Origin: Seminavis robusta
Lineage: Eukaryota; Bacillariophyta; Bacillariophyceae; Naviculales; Naviculaceae
Length of the DNA stretch: 38,104 nt
Assembly: GCA_903772945.1 (NCBI GenBank)
Contig: CAICTM010001076.1
Location: 1 to 38,104, forward strand
Direction: 5' to 3'
Shown here one piece after another: positions 1 to 11,433 of this stretch. The notes under the pieces were generated by a model. It was not told the origin of the DNA. It did no database searches and saw nothing but the letters and a program-made list of their open reading frames with translations. The position numbers were made by a program, and so were the translations under genes. Position 1 is the stretch's first letter. Each line of letters opens with the position of its first letter.

Positions 1-256
1 TAGGGCACCGTGCAGGAGTGTGTTGGAGGAAACATACCTGACACCTCTTTACCATTGACTTGTGTATTAATCATCTAGTCCGGTTCGCATGCAAATTCAT
101 CATGCAAGGAACCGAGGGAGTTTTAGGTCTAAAGTGTTACGGGGGTCCTTATATCCAATTCAATCACAAGAATTGCTATGCACCACCAGAAAATCCTCAC
201 TTTTGCTTTTCAGCTTAATCTAAAACCAAATTACTCCCCAATAAGCTGCAGTATTA

Positions 257-550
257 CTAGCAAACAACATCCACGTCCGCCTCATCCGTAGATTTCTGCT
301 GATCCATCCCGCCTACGTTCTTTTGTGGCTCCCCCTCAATGTCACCAGAACTCCCAGGCTCATGATGCCGGAAGCTGGCTTGTTGATCACGTTGTTCGCC
401 AAGAGCATCACACCGTTGTCGCTTCGTCGGTGTCAGCTCCATCATTGTTTCCGCAGTGCATGTAGATTGAATCGATTCATTCAAAGACCCACAGATTATC
501 TCAACATTTCTCTGCTACTACTAGCTAGTTTGCTGCGTTTGAAAGTCACT
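257..550 (-). pseudogene. Inverted N-terminal fragment of an LRR receptor-like gene
   Basis: The minus strand from 484 to 257 encodes 75 residues that align almost without gaps to the first ~75 residues of the LRR gene starting at 4195. Shared blocks include ESIQST, AETMMELT, RCDALGEQ, HHEPGSS, DIEGEP and STDEADV. Similarity continues about 65 bases upstream of the ATG (both have CGCAGCAAACT or GCAGCAAACT, then ATGTTGAGAT), so untranslated DNA was copied too. It stops abruptly after DEADV: no transmembrane segment and no LRR follow, and a stop comes four codons later. This is a truncated duplicate in inverted orientation. Whether it is transcribed cannot be seen. Confidence 0.75.
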
Positions 551-1157
551 GACACTCAACATGCCTCTTCCTGTCATCTCCGTTCGGTTCCATGCTGCCT
601 GGCACTTTTGGTACTGCATGCGATCTCGAGCATGTCCTCCATTTCAAGCCAGCATGAGCTGCGCGTTTACTCGGACAACCTTGGACCAAGACCGAGGACG
701 AGCTGACGACACAGGCGGATTTGCTGTTGTGGAGGACCAAGGTTCTCTCGTAAGGACACCGTTATATGGAAAGCAAGATGGCGTCAACAGCTACAGAAAT
801 TATCTCAGAGTAGCTCCCCAAGAAAAGGCAAAGCATCTCGTCCTGGCTCTCTCGAGGGGGTTATTGCTGTAGCACATGTACCGTAAGACTCAGAACGTTC
901 CGAACCAATGGCAGCAGCGAAACTCGCGGTTTGGAATAGATTCGATCCCATTGCTATTTCTAAAAATAAAAAGAGAAATGAAAATATTATGCAAAACTAT
1001 GGAAATCAATGTAACTAACTTGAGCTGCAAAGCGTTTTCTGAGGGTCTGCATGGTTGGTTGGTCGATGCTAACAATGAAATTCGTGTTGGTACGGTACTG
1101 CACTGCTGGTTGGCTTGGTAGACCGATGGCTGTTTTCTTCTCTTTTCCGCAGCCAGT
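551..1157. other. Intergenic stretch between LRR fragment and globin gene
   Basis: No reading frame here resembles a protein family. Short open frames on both strands lack codon structure or recognisable motifs. The part nearest 1158 would hold the 3' untranslated region of the globin gene. Confidence 0.5.
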
Positions 1158-2193
1158 TTATTGCTTGGTGTTTTTGCTGGCCTTGATGGCCGCAATCATT
1201 TGCGAGGAGAGTCTCCCGTAGAAGTCCCCCCATGCCCCCTTGAGATCGTCATTCCAATCTTCCTCTAGTAATGTTTTCAAAGTCATGAATAGCGCATCTC
1301 CCATAATGGGAAAGAACTCTGGCTTGACACCAAATTCGGCATGCAATTCTCCCAATTGCTTCATGTGCTGATCCATTTCTTGTGCCTTGACCATTTTCAA
1401 GGCACGGTCTAGCATTTCGATAAAGTACTTGGAATGGGTTTTGAATCGTCGACTGCGGAGAATGGCGTCGGAATCGATATCCATGTCAATGGGGAAACCA
1501 AAGAGCGTTTTGCTTTCGGGGCATTGTCGAAACATTTCTTGAAACAAGAGCTTTCCGGCTTCTTCTTCGTAGTTTTCCATTTTGGAGAGCTTGGCCCAGC
1601 TCTCGAGTACGAGCTGTTCGCCATTCATGGCCTTGATAATGTTGCCGGACAAGACGGCGTAGACCAGTTTCCAATTGTGCTCGAGTTCAGGAGTAAATGA
1701 GTTGCTGCCAAGACATTCTTGGAGTGTTTCCAGGAGCGCTTCTTCCATAAAGGGAAAGTATTGAGGATGAACTCCAATTCGAGCATGCGTCTTGCCCACT
1801 GTGGAATAGAAAGAGAGGCAGCTCAGTGAGTCAGTAAAGACGGTTCAGGATGTACAAAACGAACAGACAAGGAGTCAACTAAAAACACTTACACCGCTCC
1901 AAAATTTCCAGGAGCAGCTCTTCATCGGGTCCCAACAAACCCAAGGCCCGATCGAGCATTTGAATCATATAACGAGAATGGGTTTGGAATCGTTTGCTCT
2001 TGCCGACTTCTTCCGATTGTGGATCCATATCGATGGGGAATCCAAACAGCACCTTTGCGGGAGGACATTTCTCAAACAGCTTGACAAACAGACAACTTCC
2101 AGCCACATTCTGATAGTCCTTGACGCGGCGCAACTGCTCCCAACTGTCAATCACCGAAAAGATGGTCTCGTATTCCAATTCAGAATCATCCAT
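1158..2193 (-). CDS. Two-domain (tandem) globin, two exons
   Basis: Joined exons 2193-1893 and 1798-1158 give 313 residues; the 94-base intron has donor GTAAGT and acceptor CCACAG, and splicing restores LERLGKTHARIGV in frame. Two globin domains lie in tandem (about residues 10-150 and 165-305). Each has LFGFP around the CD corner (Phe 50 or 52, Phe 200 or 202), a THS(R/K)Y motif placing the E7 His at 72 and 222, and an LGxxHA motif giving the proximal F8 His at 105 and 253. Both should therefore bind haem. No signal or transit peptide is visible, so a cytosolic place is likely. The ATG at 2193 sits in ACCATGG. Globins of this type bind O2 or NO; which one applies here cannot be told. The intron falls just before the F8 region of domain 1 only; domain 2 has none. 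Confidence 0.88.
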
Positions 2194-4194
2194 GGTGGTA
2201 CCGTTAGCTAGATAGATAGATTGATTGATAGACGTAGTAGTTGGGTGTGCTTGTGGTTGTTGCTGCTGTTGTAACGAATGCAGATTATGACGATCGCAAC
2301 GAGTGACCTTTTACACAGGCGCCCAAAGCACACAGAGGAGAAAAGGACAGAATCTGATGAAAAGATTGCTTGACACATTTATTTTATTAATTCGTGGCTG
2401 CGAAGCTGTGAAGCTGTGAAGGAGGGTTCTTGTTTAAATTTCTTCGGAAGCAAAGGAGACATCAGTACTTAGCATGACGGGTTCACGGTCACTGCTTGGA
2501 CTGGGAAAGTCCATTCGGAGAAATAATAGAGTTGCTTACGACAAGCTAAAGTCCATTAGCATTCCTTCAAAGTGAGCCAGCACATGAGAGCAGTCAACAC
2601 CAGGGTACCCCAAACCAAAAAGTTGAGCGGAAGATTGGGTAGACTATTAACTCTCGCTAGCTACGGTACAGACCAAATCCTTCTGGCTATGTGCTATTAG
2701 ACGAGCCCAAAAGAAGTCAATCTTGAATGGCGTGGATCTGAGCTGTTCTGTCAAAAAGCACTAATGCGTTTAGGAGTCAATTGACCTAATGGTGAATCTT
2801 GGTGGAACAGGGGACACTACTTATTCACCAAGCATTCTTTTTCTATCAGTCAAAGAGTACAGCAGCTTCCCCTTCAATTCATGCATTCGTTGTCGTAAGT
2901 GTCCATGGTTCGAGTCAACAAACATACGTCACTACCAATTAACAAAGAGGCAAGTTAGTCTACGTGCAGAGAGTGGTGGCACAGAACTGTACGGGTGCGG
3001 TAACAGGTACCCGTACGGGTATCCCTCCCCTCGACAACTTCATCGAAGGAAAGCATTGCGCAAAGGGATAGAGTGACGGAATCGAATCGAAGATGGAAGC
3101 AGCAAGAGTATGCAACCAATGCTCAATGGCTCAATGATCGCACGGGGGTATGCAACTTGTTGGGCATACCGGTAGGGAAGGGAAGTTTTAACTTAAAGAG
3201 GTTGCACATTTCTTGAGAAGGCTTTCATGGGCTTCGAGCTTTGGGGGCATGTCGAAGTTGAATCTGTGCATTTTGCCAAATCGAGAGTTCGGATTGAATG
3301 ATTGATTCAATCAATCATAATGGACGAATGCGGGGTGCTATTAATTTTGACTACGGTACTTTACATGTATGCACTATTGATCGAAGTTGGGTCTGTGCAC
3401 TGTGCACTGCTTTGCCAAACCAAGACTTCGGATTGAATCAGTCGTCAGTCATGGCGAAGGGGTGCTTTTTGACTATTGATTGGTGCTTTTTGACTATTGA
3501 TTGATCTTGGAGGCAAGGGCAGGGCATTCTTTGAGCTTGAGACTTAATGCCGCACTTCGAATTGGCCAGCTACGGTACCGGTTCGCCCACAATATCCAAT
3601 TCCAGCCTGAGAGTTGTCCCGATAAGGCCCTGTCCACGGGAATGAAAGAGCGAATCTTTGTTGGAGTAAAAGAGATATTTCATGCAGAATGGTGCTTGGT
3701 ACGGTTGCATGTTGCTGTTTGCCAGCTCTGGCTAGCCAGCAAGCAGCCGACCAATGTAGCTACTTTGGCAGATCGTTGAATTTTCAGTGGCGAGAACTGA
3801 TGCTCGGCCCTTGACACTCTGGCTGCTGATCAGGATCGTTGCTGAAATCAACGTATCAGCCCTGGTTTCTAACTAACTAGCTACAGATAACTAATTTGCT
3901 AGCTAGCTAGAGCCAGAGAACCAAAACTTGGCCCCATGTTGCCTTCTTGAACTCGCTACTCTACTATTTTAAAAGTTAATAGTTGTCAGCTTGTACAGGT
4001 TCGTACCATCGCACCGGTACCATCAATTGCACAGCTCATACTAGTACTGGCTTAATATGAGGGGTGAGGGGTTCACGTCTCCAATCTTGAATGCAGCAAA
4101 CTGGCTGGCAAGCAAGCAGCAGAGGGATGTTGAGATGATGAGATGATTGAGATAACTCCGAAGGATCGACGCTGCAGCATTAATAATTCATTGA
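2194..4194. other. Two-kilobase gene-free spacer with local repeats
   Basis: No convincing coding region. It should contain the promoter of the minus-strand globin gene just above 2193 and that of the LRR gene below 4195. It holds an imperfect internal duplication (listed separately), a GGTACCCGTACGGGTA-like palindromic patch near 3005-3021, CTAGCTAGCTAG near 3898-3909 and CACCGGTACC near 4011-4020. Short open frames have no recognisable family. Confidence 0.5.
3250..3502. repeat. Imperfect direct duplication with a perfect 21-bp tandem at its end
   Basis: Two diverged copies of about 100 bases occur at ~3250-3350 and ~3380-3480. Both run through TCGAAGTTG, TCTGTGCA, TTTGCCAAA, TTCGGATTGAAT and GGGGTGCT. 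The second ends in a perfect tandem pair of 21 bases, 3461-3481 and 3482-3502, starting GGTGCTTTTTGACTATTGAT. No coding role is evident. Confidence 0.7.
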
Positions 4195-6662
4195 ATGAAT
4201 CAAACCGAATCGATTCAATCTACATGGACTGCCGAAACAATGATGGAGCTGACATTCACGAAGCAACAGCGGTGTGACGCTCTTGGCGAACAACATGATC
4301 AACAACATGCCAGCATCCAGCATCATGAGCCTGGGAGTTCTGTTGACATTGAGGGGGAGCCACGAAAGAAAGCAGACGGGATGGGGCAGCAGAAGCATAC
4401 GGACGAGGCAGACGTGGAGAAGAAACATCCATGTGCTAGAAGTCCCCTCCCGCATATTGGCTCTTTTCATGATTTTGATATCATGGGTGACATCGAACCA
4501 TTGCCAACCACTTCTTCACTGGAATTTCGCCGGGCAGGAAGAGTCGGAGAGACACAACCAGGGGCATATGCATTGGCGAGAGTTAGACCCGTGTTTCGTC
4601 ACCCAAGGCCAGCTGTTGTGGAAGAGGCACGATTAGAATCAACAACCCAGAATGAAACGGAAGATCGAATCCTTATCCATGCGGAACCAATCGAAGAGCC
4701 ATCTGAACAAGGGAATGTCCAAACAGCTGAACCATTAACAGAAAGGTCGAAACGACATGAGAGGAAGAAACTTTGTCTCTTATTCTCCGTGGAAGCAGTG
4801 TGTGCCGAACTGCTTGTTGCAATTATCCTTGTAGCTTTTCTCGCTTGTGCGGAAACAAATACCCCTCCAAAGTCACCAAAGCAGCAACATGGAGTTGTGC
4901 CGATTGATGGAATACCAGTTGAAAATACCGCTGCAATCCCTGAAGAACCCTCAGTGCTAATGGATAGGCTCAAGCTCCCCAGTTATACGCTCAGGGCTAT
5001 GGAAAATACCAGGTCTCCACAGTCCAAGGCATATCAATGGCTGAGCAGATATGACAACAACCACAACATTTCCCATCATCTTCCAGAGTGGAGACTGACA
5101 CAAAGGTTTGCACTGGCCACATTCTACTATTCCACAAAGGGTGACAATTGGGTGAATAATCAGGCTGGTTAGATTGGGACATCAATGAGTGTCAGTGGGA
5201 ACAGCTAGCTTCCAAAATGGTGAAGCTAGTCCCAACCTGTGATGACTTTGGTCATCTCAGTCGTTGCAATTTGGGTCTACCAACAACTTGGATGGAACAT
5301 TACCACCAGGCTTTCTTTGCTGGCAACAACCTTGCAGTTATTCAGTATAAGTTCAAACTATCAACTCAAAGGAATCATTCCTACAGAAGTTGGACTGATG
5401 ACAAGGCTGACAGTAATGAGATTTGATCGAACAAGCTTGTCTGGCACAGTTCCCTCGGAAACGGGTCAGCTGCAAAGTTTAGAATCCCTTCTCATTAATC
5501 ACAGTAAGATTGGCGGGACTGTACCTTCGGAGCTTGGCAACCTCAGCAGCTTGATTTGGTTAGTGTTCGAAGGCACAAATCTCTCAGGTATGTACACAGT
5601 TTTTGAAAAATGGCCAAATGCAACTGTTGAGGGTTCTTCTATTGACTCAGATCTTCCATGTCACTATAGGGTCCTTCCCCAGTGAAATGTTTCTATTGTC
5701 AAACCTTCAGACCTTCGGAGTCTTTGAATGCCCTGGGCTGGAGACAAAATCTGTCCTCCATGGGGTGGTCAGAAGCATGCACAAGCTAGAAGTGCTTGGT
5801 CTAGACCATCGAAAATCTGGCAGGTTCATATCAGTCCCAAGCAAGAGTAAACAACTTGATTGTTTGGCTGCACAAGCTGGTTGCTTACTTGGTTTCTGAC
5901 ACGACTTTGTTTGACTTGACAGCTGAAATTGGCAGGCTGACGAACCTATCTTCCTTGGCTTTGCTTGACTTTCAACTCAATGGCACCCTTCCAAGCGAAG
6001 TTGGATTTCTGACAAAGCTTGTAAGTCACCACAGATCTTGATGTTGTAGTTGTTGTTTCTGTGGGCACTAATAAGAAAGTTGCCCCAGACCCCTGCAGAC
6101 CAACCTGAGGTTGCATGAGAATGCTATTGTAGGCGCTTTACCAATGGAGTTTTTGAAGTTGTCTGCTGAGTAATGATCAGTTACAGAATTGGTGAGGGCC
6201 GATTTTGCTTCTAACATCCATCTGGCTGTTTCTGATTCAGAGTTGAAAATCTTGAAAATCTTGGACATTGAATCCAACCAGATAGAAGGCAAACTGGAAC
6301 AAAGTCTGTTTTCCCAACTCACCCAATTGCAGGTTTTTAGCATCAATGGCAATTGGTTCTCAGGTAGCATTCCCTCTGAGGTTGGCCTTCTGTCAAGCCT
6401 CCAGAAGATGGTACAACTGTATAATACCAATCTCTCCAGCACACTGCCCACCGAGCTGGAATTGATGGACAATCGGACCAGTTTGGTAGTCATGAACACA
6501 TCTTTGTCGGGCAGTATTCCTTCAAATCTTTGCTCTGCAATACTCCCCCCACAAGAACTCAAGTGTTATGGGGGGGATTGCTATAAAGTAGCAACCGCCA
6601 CCTTGTCAGCTTGTCGTGGGACTAGTCCGTGCGGGTGCAGTTGTGATCCGTGTCCAGTGTAA
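4195..6662 (+). pseudogene. Decayed transmembrane LRR receptor-like gene
   Basis: The first open part (4195-5172) has a disordered N-terminus, a hydrophobic segment at about residues 200-222 (CAELLVAIILVAFLAC), and the RFALATFYYSTKGDNW module that precedes LRRs in diatom LRR proteins. At ~5164 one base is missing: the frame ends in TAG, while the expected GWLDWDINECQW continues one frame away. A second and third frame change lie at 5282-5330, around NNLDGTLPPG and LLATTLQLFSI. Plant-type LRRs follow (SGTVPSE, GGTVPSELGNL, NGTLPSEVGFLTKL, SGSIPSEVGLLSSL, SGSIPSNL), separated by introns 5588-5669 (GTATGT..TATAG), ~5824-5922, 6021-6098 (GTAAGT..TGCAG) and one ending at 6240. The last exon stops at 6662 after a Cys-rich tail. 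Another stop near 6157-6174 also disrupts it. At least three frame breaks argue for a pseudogene, though sequencing error cannot be excluded. Confidence 0.75.
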
Positions 6663-7559
6663 AGCTGCACAGTGCAATGCATCTCCCAGAATTGTGCTTT
6701 GTGCTGTTCCTCTGAAAAAAAATCACCTTTTGGGTAATTACACTACACCGTACAACTAGTAATGTGATAAGAAACAAAATTGAGCTTCACTGTTGATGAA
6801 TTGTTGGTGTGGCACAGCGCAAAGGGCATTGGGCACTGATGACAGTGCACCAGATTTGGTTTGGGGGACAATCGGTACGGCTGCGCAAATGTAACGTACC
6901 GGTACTGATCATTGGCAATACAGATGCGGTTACCAAAAGAAGCTGCATGGCGCTCATCAAGGCAAGGTACCTTCCACAGAGAAGCGATGCTGCAGATGGT
7001 TAGCCAGGAAAGTCGCCTGATGGCCGTGTTGCTGACTTCTTATTCCGGTGGTGGCCTTGTTGCCGACTTCTTATTCCTGGTCGCCTGAGTCAGCACCGCT
7101 ACCAGCCTGCTGGGGTATGGCAAGCAATTATGCGTTACGTCTCGCTTGGCTGGTCTTTCTCTTTTCGCAAGGGCATCTTGCGGTGCGACCACCGGAAACA
7201 TCATCTGACAGGCCGGAGAACATGATGCTGATGTAAACAACGCCTGGAGAGCATTAGGCACCCGGAGGACATGAGGAGAGAGATGGAGGCGCGCGATCCT
7301 CGAGCAACGCAGCTCGAGGTTCCAGGTAGCAGCGGCTGGCTTGGCAACGTGGCTGGGATATCCGCCTCAGGCTAGCTAGCTAGTAGATTCCAGTTGTTCT
7401 TTGTCATATCATGATGAAGACCTAATTCGTTTCTAGATAGATGTCATGTGTAGCATATTCTAAGATTTGATTCGATTCGATTCGACTTTGCGAACTGGGA
7501 AGTGAGAGGAGGATAGCTCTAAGGTTCAGGAGGTTTCAAGTGCCAGCGACTTGTACGTT
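6663..7559. other. Intergenic stretch
   Basis: No supportable gene. It contains an imperfect tandem pair of about 28 bases at ~7022-7049 and ~7052-7079 (GTTGC(T/C)GACTTCTTATTCC in both) and a GCTAGCTAGCTAG run near 7370-7382. The right end would be the 3' region of the next minus-strand gene. Confidence 0.45.
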
Positions 7560-8108
7560 CTATGCCGCAGTGCTGGAGAGGCTCGTTCGAGCCGCATCGT
7601 TGCCCATGGTCATTTTCTTGGTAGCCCTTCGGACGCGAGCTAAAAGAGTCTTTTCTGGCTTCTTCGACTTCTGAGCACACGTCTCGCACTTGGCGCACTT
7701 GGCAGCAGAAGCCCCCTTTTGCCGTGGCTTGCTCAGCCCGCAAATTTGTTCAATAGAGTATCCAGCACTCCTAAGGACAGCCACTCGTTCTTCGGTAGTG
7801 AATCTGCGGACATCGGTGCCCCGTGATGCCGGGCGGATGCACTCGTACTCGAGCAGTGTGACAACATCTGTGGAGATGGGCTTCCAGGAGACGGTGAGAG
7901 GTGCGGAAACGGGTTCGTTCTTGGCAGAGGTGCCTGTGCTTGGGGCATCCAAGATGATTCGGTGTTTTCGAATCTCCACTTGGTCAAAGGAGATGGATCG
8001 TTTGGGCATGCGGCGACGTCCAGAAGATCCATCATTGAGCGAGTCTTCGAGAGTGCGCTGCTTCAGGATACCCTTGCATCGTCTCTGCATGAGGTCAGAG
8101 TTGTCCAT
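7560..8108 (-). CDS. Unknown protein with stramenopile 'ISFDQVEIR' motif
   Basis: The product is 182 residues. The ATG at 8108 lies in GCCGCCACCATGG, a textbook eukaryotic start context, so it is preferred over the in-frame ATG 24 bases upstream. After a basic stretch (KGILKQRT, RRRMPKRS) comes SISFDQVEIRKHRIILDAPS, then APLTVSW, LLEYECIRP and RFTTEERVAVLRSAGYS. I recognise this order (an F..VEIR..xIILxxxPS block, a P(L/V)T.xW block, a YE..RP block and a LRxAGYS block) from a large uncharacterised group of diatom proteins; the function of that group is not known to me. A CAKCETC pair and a Lys/Arg-rich C-terminus follow. No signal peptide or membrane segment is present. A nuclear or cytosolic place is possible but unproven. 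Confidence 0.7.
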   Translation of the reverse strand: MDNSDLMQRRCKGILKQRTLEDSLNDGSSGRRRMPKRSISFDQVEIRKHRIILDAPSTGTSAKNEPVSAPLTVSWKPISTDVVTLLEYECIRPASRGTDVRRFTTEERVAVLRSAGYSIEQICGLSKPRQKGASAAKCAKCETCAQKSKKPEKTLLARVRRATKKMTMGNDAARTSLSSTAA

Positions 8109-10559
8109 GGTGGCGGCGGCAGCTTGGCACATTGCTTGGTTAGTTTTGTATGTGGTATTGGTGCTTGGTTAGATGGGCAAGTTTGGATTTTGAGCTTTTT
8201 GGTTTTGTGAGGGAAGGGTGATCTCGAGCGGCGAGGTTAGACAGCTTCAATGAATTCAATCGAATCGAATCGTCAGAAAAGCTGTCAGAAACCACTGTTC
8301 ACAAGTCCCAGACTCAGTTTCCCACGCCAGATTCCAAAAGCCCTGCAGAATTTCAGAATTCGATTCCTTCCTTGGTAGACTACCAGTGACGTCTATGTCT
8401 CAGCTCCAGTTCTTTAAGTCTCAACTCCAGTCTGTTCCTTGATCACATACATCATGATCATAGAAACTGGCCACTGGCCTACCGGTACATGTAGAAGCCA
8501 CCCAACACCGCCATGGCTGGATAGCAGGGTACAATAATCCATAATCCTACGACATTACATGTATTGGTAGACTATTGCCCCAAATCTGGCAAAATCAATA
8601 GAGCTGCAGCAAGGCAACCCAAGCTGCCACCCATCAGCCCAGCAGATCTAGGATCGGAGAATGAGATGTCGCTCGCAGAGCTCTTACAGACATTTTAGTT
8701 GTAGTTGGAGAAAAGAGATATAAAGTAGGGTGCAGTGAGGGGCAAAGGGAAAGGAAAGAGCAACAATCGAATTCGCAAGAAGACCCAAGAAATAGTTCTA
8801 AAGCTCATACACTTATGAACTTTACTTGACTCTTTTTTCTTTCGAAACGGCAAGAAGAATCCATGCAGCTTTTGCAGCTTTGAAGAACTACAGTCGTACG
8901 ATGGAGCTTTGCGGTAATGCGTAGACTACTAGCTAGCTAGTACTCAGTGTTGCGGTACTAGTACCGGTACTATCATAGCTGTCACCGCTACCTGGTACCG
9001 GTACAATGTACAATGTACATAAAGAGATGATAATAAAGAGTGTAAAATATAATATTTTATTATATGAGTTAGTATCAAATAAATTACAACTAGTAAAGCT
9101 ACTGTTAACTGTTAATAGTAGTGAGTTATTGGTAAAGTTGCTCATAAATCCGTATTCGAGTACGTACAGGACGTACTTACCGGTATGGACAGTCCAGTAA
9201 CAGCTTGGAGAATCAAGCTTTAATGGACAGTCCCGACATACATTAATGTACATGTATGGGATTTCTATTTAAATTTTGTAGTACGAATACTCGTACACCG
9301 TACACAACCGTACCTGGATCTTTGAATGGATGATGGAAGGTTCCGAGGAAGTTCGGGCAAATGTTTAGAAAGCTTACGGTTGCTGCTGGTACCGATTGTT
9401 ATCGTGATTTATCAACAGACAGTCTACGTAAGCTGCTCTTACCATGTCTCTAAGTCTGAGAAGGGAAGTTGGGAGATAGGATCAGCTCAAAGAATAGAAC
9501 GAAAAAAGACTGGAAGTACCACTGTAAAATGCGTGTTTCTTGCTTGCACCAAACATTGATGTTGCAAAAACAACATCAATACGATAATCAATAATGTTCC
9601 CAGAGTGCAGTTCAGGAGCTGTCCAGATCAAAACGTTCATCATTTGAGGCTGCATGCAATCTACAGTGGCAGGAACCGCAGGAAGGAAAGGGTTTTGCAA
9701 ATGATGTTGGCCAACAGGATGTCTACGAGTACCTCGCATCGTCGTCGTTGTTTACCGTTGTTTGTCTTCAGCTCGTTTCGGTTGCCTCTGTGCAGAATCA
9801 ATGGTTGCTATCGTTGCTTACAACGCGACAACGATTGAGCAACTGGTGACAGGCCTCGTCTCTACTGGCAGAACCCATACAAGCTAACTTGTCCATGTTG
9901 CTCGGGAGTGTGAACCGGTCAGTGAGCGATGGTAGGACCCGGAAAATGGAATACCGGTTGATGTCCAGCCATTACGGTTTACTACAGTTGCTTCAAAGGC
10001 GAGGACCCGAGCGTCTGGCGCCGAATAGATGTACCACTGGCAATACCGGAGGAACTACGACGAAGAAAAGGGGCACCCAACAACCCAATACTAGCTAGCT
10101 AGCTGCCACGGTAGTCCATTAACATCCTGCTTCTCAAAAGAAGCGAAGTAAATCGTTGTCTACTCTACTCGTTGATTCTTGTGCCAGCCCGCACTGGACC
10201 AAACCCACAGATTCAGCTGGGACCACCAGCCCGATCTTCATTTCCAGTGGGATGAGTCAACTGGCGGTATGATTCGACTCTCCCCATCCGACACTATATC
10301 GGCAGCGGTACTGCAGCTAGCGATGCTTTGCCGCGCTGGACTTCGGAGTCTGGGCATCAGGCCCTTCGGAGGTACCTTCAAAAGCTACAAATAAACCGGG
10401 CAGGCCCTCACCTCCGAAAGCACTCGTACTGTACCACCGGTACGAACGAAAGATCTTGCACCGGGGCGCATTCAGTCAGCACAGAGGGCGCCCTTTCAAA
10501 CTTTTCTCGTGGAAAGCAACCCGACGCACCGATGACTGACTCTGACTCTCTCAACTAAC
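8109..10559. other. Long gene-free region with an AT-rich core
   Basis: No convincing gene in about 2.4 kb. From about 9000 to 9290 the sequence is AT-rich with short GTACAAT and GTACAT reiterations. TACCGGTA or CCGGTAC words occur at about 8480, 8960, 8998, 9180 and 10436, and CTAGCTAG words near 8930 and 10095. Open frames on either strand (for example 9482-9739 minus, 9605-9838 plus) overlap each other and match no family. The promoter of the gene starting at 8108 (minus) lies at the left edge. Confidence 0.45.
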
Positions 10560-11150
10560 TCACGGCCGTTCTGGTCGTCTGCACAGTAAAGTCTTCCTCC
10601 ATGGCCCAGCATTCCTAGTTTCTCGAAAACGCTTCCTTCCAGGGTTGCGTTTTGTTTCGTCTTGCACACTTCCCTTGATGACTTGCAAGCAATTGGCTGT
10701 GCACTTGTGACACCGAGCTCCGCCATGGCATCGCTTGTTCCAAGCAGAGTGGCTAAACGCTGTCTTGGGTAGATTCTCCTTGCATGACGAACAACCCGTT
10801 CTGGGTGTGGAAGGTGGACGGGTTCCCCGCGGTTGCCGGCCTCCCTTTCGATGGTTGCCGCTCCACCAACACCAGCAGTGCGCACAAGACCAATACCCGC
10901 ATGCGGAACAGCCTCGCTTCTCGGGTCTACCAGGGCCGTAATAGTGGTTCGGCATGCCGACCTTCCCCGATGCGATGGTTCGTTGATTGCGCCGAAAACA
11001 ACATATGCTACAAGCGGGTTTGGACTGCTTTCGGAGTTGTGTCCGTGAGAACGAGCTTTCGGGGAGAAGGCATTTGCAATCCTCGCAGACCAACAAGGTT
11101 GGTGGCGTATAGGCAACGGGAGGCTGCTGATTGAGCGTTTCTGTTTCCAT
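10560..11150 (-). CDS. Protein with two CxxC...FS...CxxC zinc-binding modules
   Basis: The product is 196 residues, with the ATG in CACCATGG. Two similar Cys modules are seen. The first is CEDCKCLLPESSFSRTQL...CSIC at about residues 22-50. The second is CSSCKENLPKTAFSHSAW...CHKC at about 118-150. Each has the form CxxC-x4-LP-x2-(S/A)FS-x10-20-CxxC, which suggests zinc ribbons like those of Stc1-type domains; that family assignment is from memory. The linker between them is rich in Cys, Trp and Gly. A long open frame also exists in another minus frame (10496-11116), so a small frame error or intron in the linker is possible. No signal peptide is seen. Function is unknown; nucleic acid or protein binding is a guess. 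Confidence 0.6.
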   Translation of the reverse strand: METETLNQQPPVAYTPPTLLVCEDCKCLLPESSFSRTQLRKQSKPACSICCFRRNQRTIASGKVGMPNHYYGPGRPEKRGCSACGYWSCAHCWCWWSGNHRKGGRQPRGTRPPSTPRTGCSSCKENLPKTAFSHSAWNKRCHGGARCHKCTANCLQVIKGSVQDETKRNPGRKRFRETRNAGPWRKTLLCRRPERP

Positions 11151-11433
11151 GGTGCCGTTTGCCCTTTTTCTGATGATGGAGGCTGCTCAATCAGAATGAT
11201 ACCTCATGAAACACAGGCCAGACATGAGACCTATGCTTCGATTCAGACGTGGATTCGGGTCGCACCGGCACTCCACGTATCCAAGCGTATGAGTGGTCCT
11301 GCCTTCTCGCTCGAAAGCTGACTACAAAAGCTCCTTCCTTCGGCGCTTCGCTTGGTTCCTGTACCTGGTAGCCAGCGTACCGGTAGCCCCTGGTCGCCTT
11401 GCCCGTCATTGGTATCGTTGGTTATGATTCGAT
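11151..11433. other. Short intergenic stretch
   Basis: Lies between the start of the zinc-binding protein gene and the 3' end of the methyltransferase gene. It should contain the promoter of the former. TACCGGTAGC occurs at about 11379-11388. No gene seen. Confidence 0.4.

Noticed and set aside
2830..2920. Possible tRNA, from GGTTCGAGTC near 2907
   Set aside because: No matching acceptor, D or anticodon arms could be drawn around it.
9482..9739. 85-codon minus-strand frame in the AT-rich spacer
   Set aside because: Overlaps an equally long frame on the other strand; no motif or homologue recognised.
10496..11116. 206-codon minus-strand frame overlapping the zinc-binding protein
   Set aside because: It lacks the paired CxxC modules and a good start; kept only as a hint of a possible frame problem in the linker.
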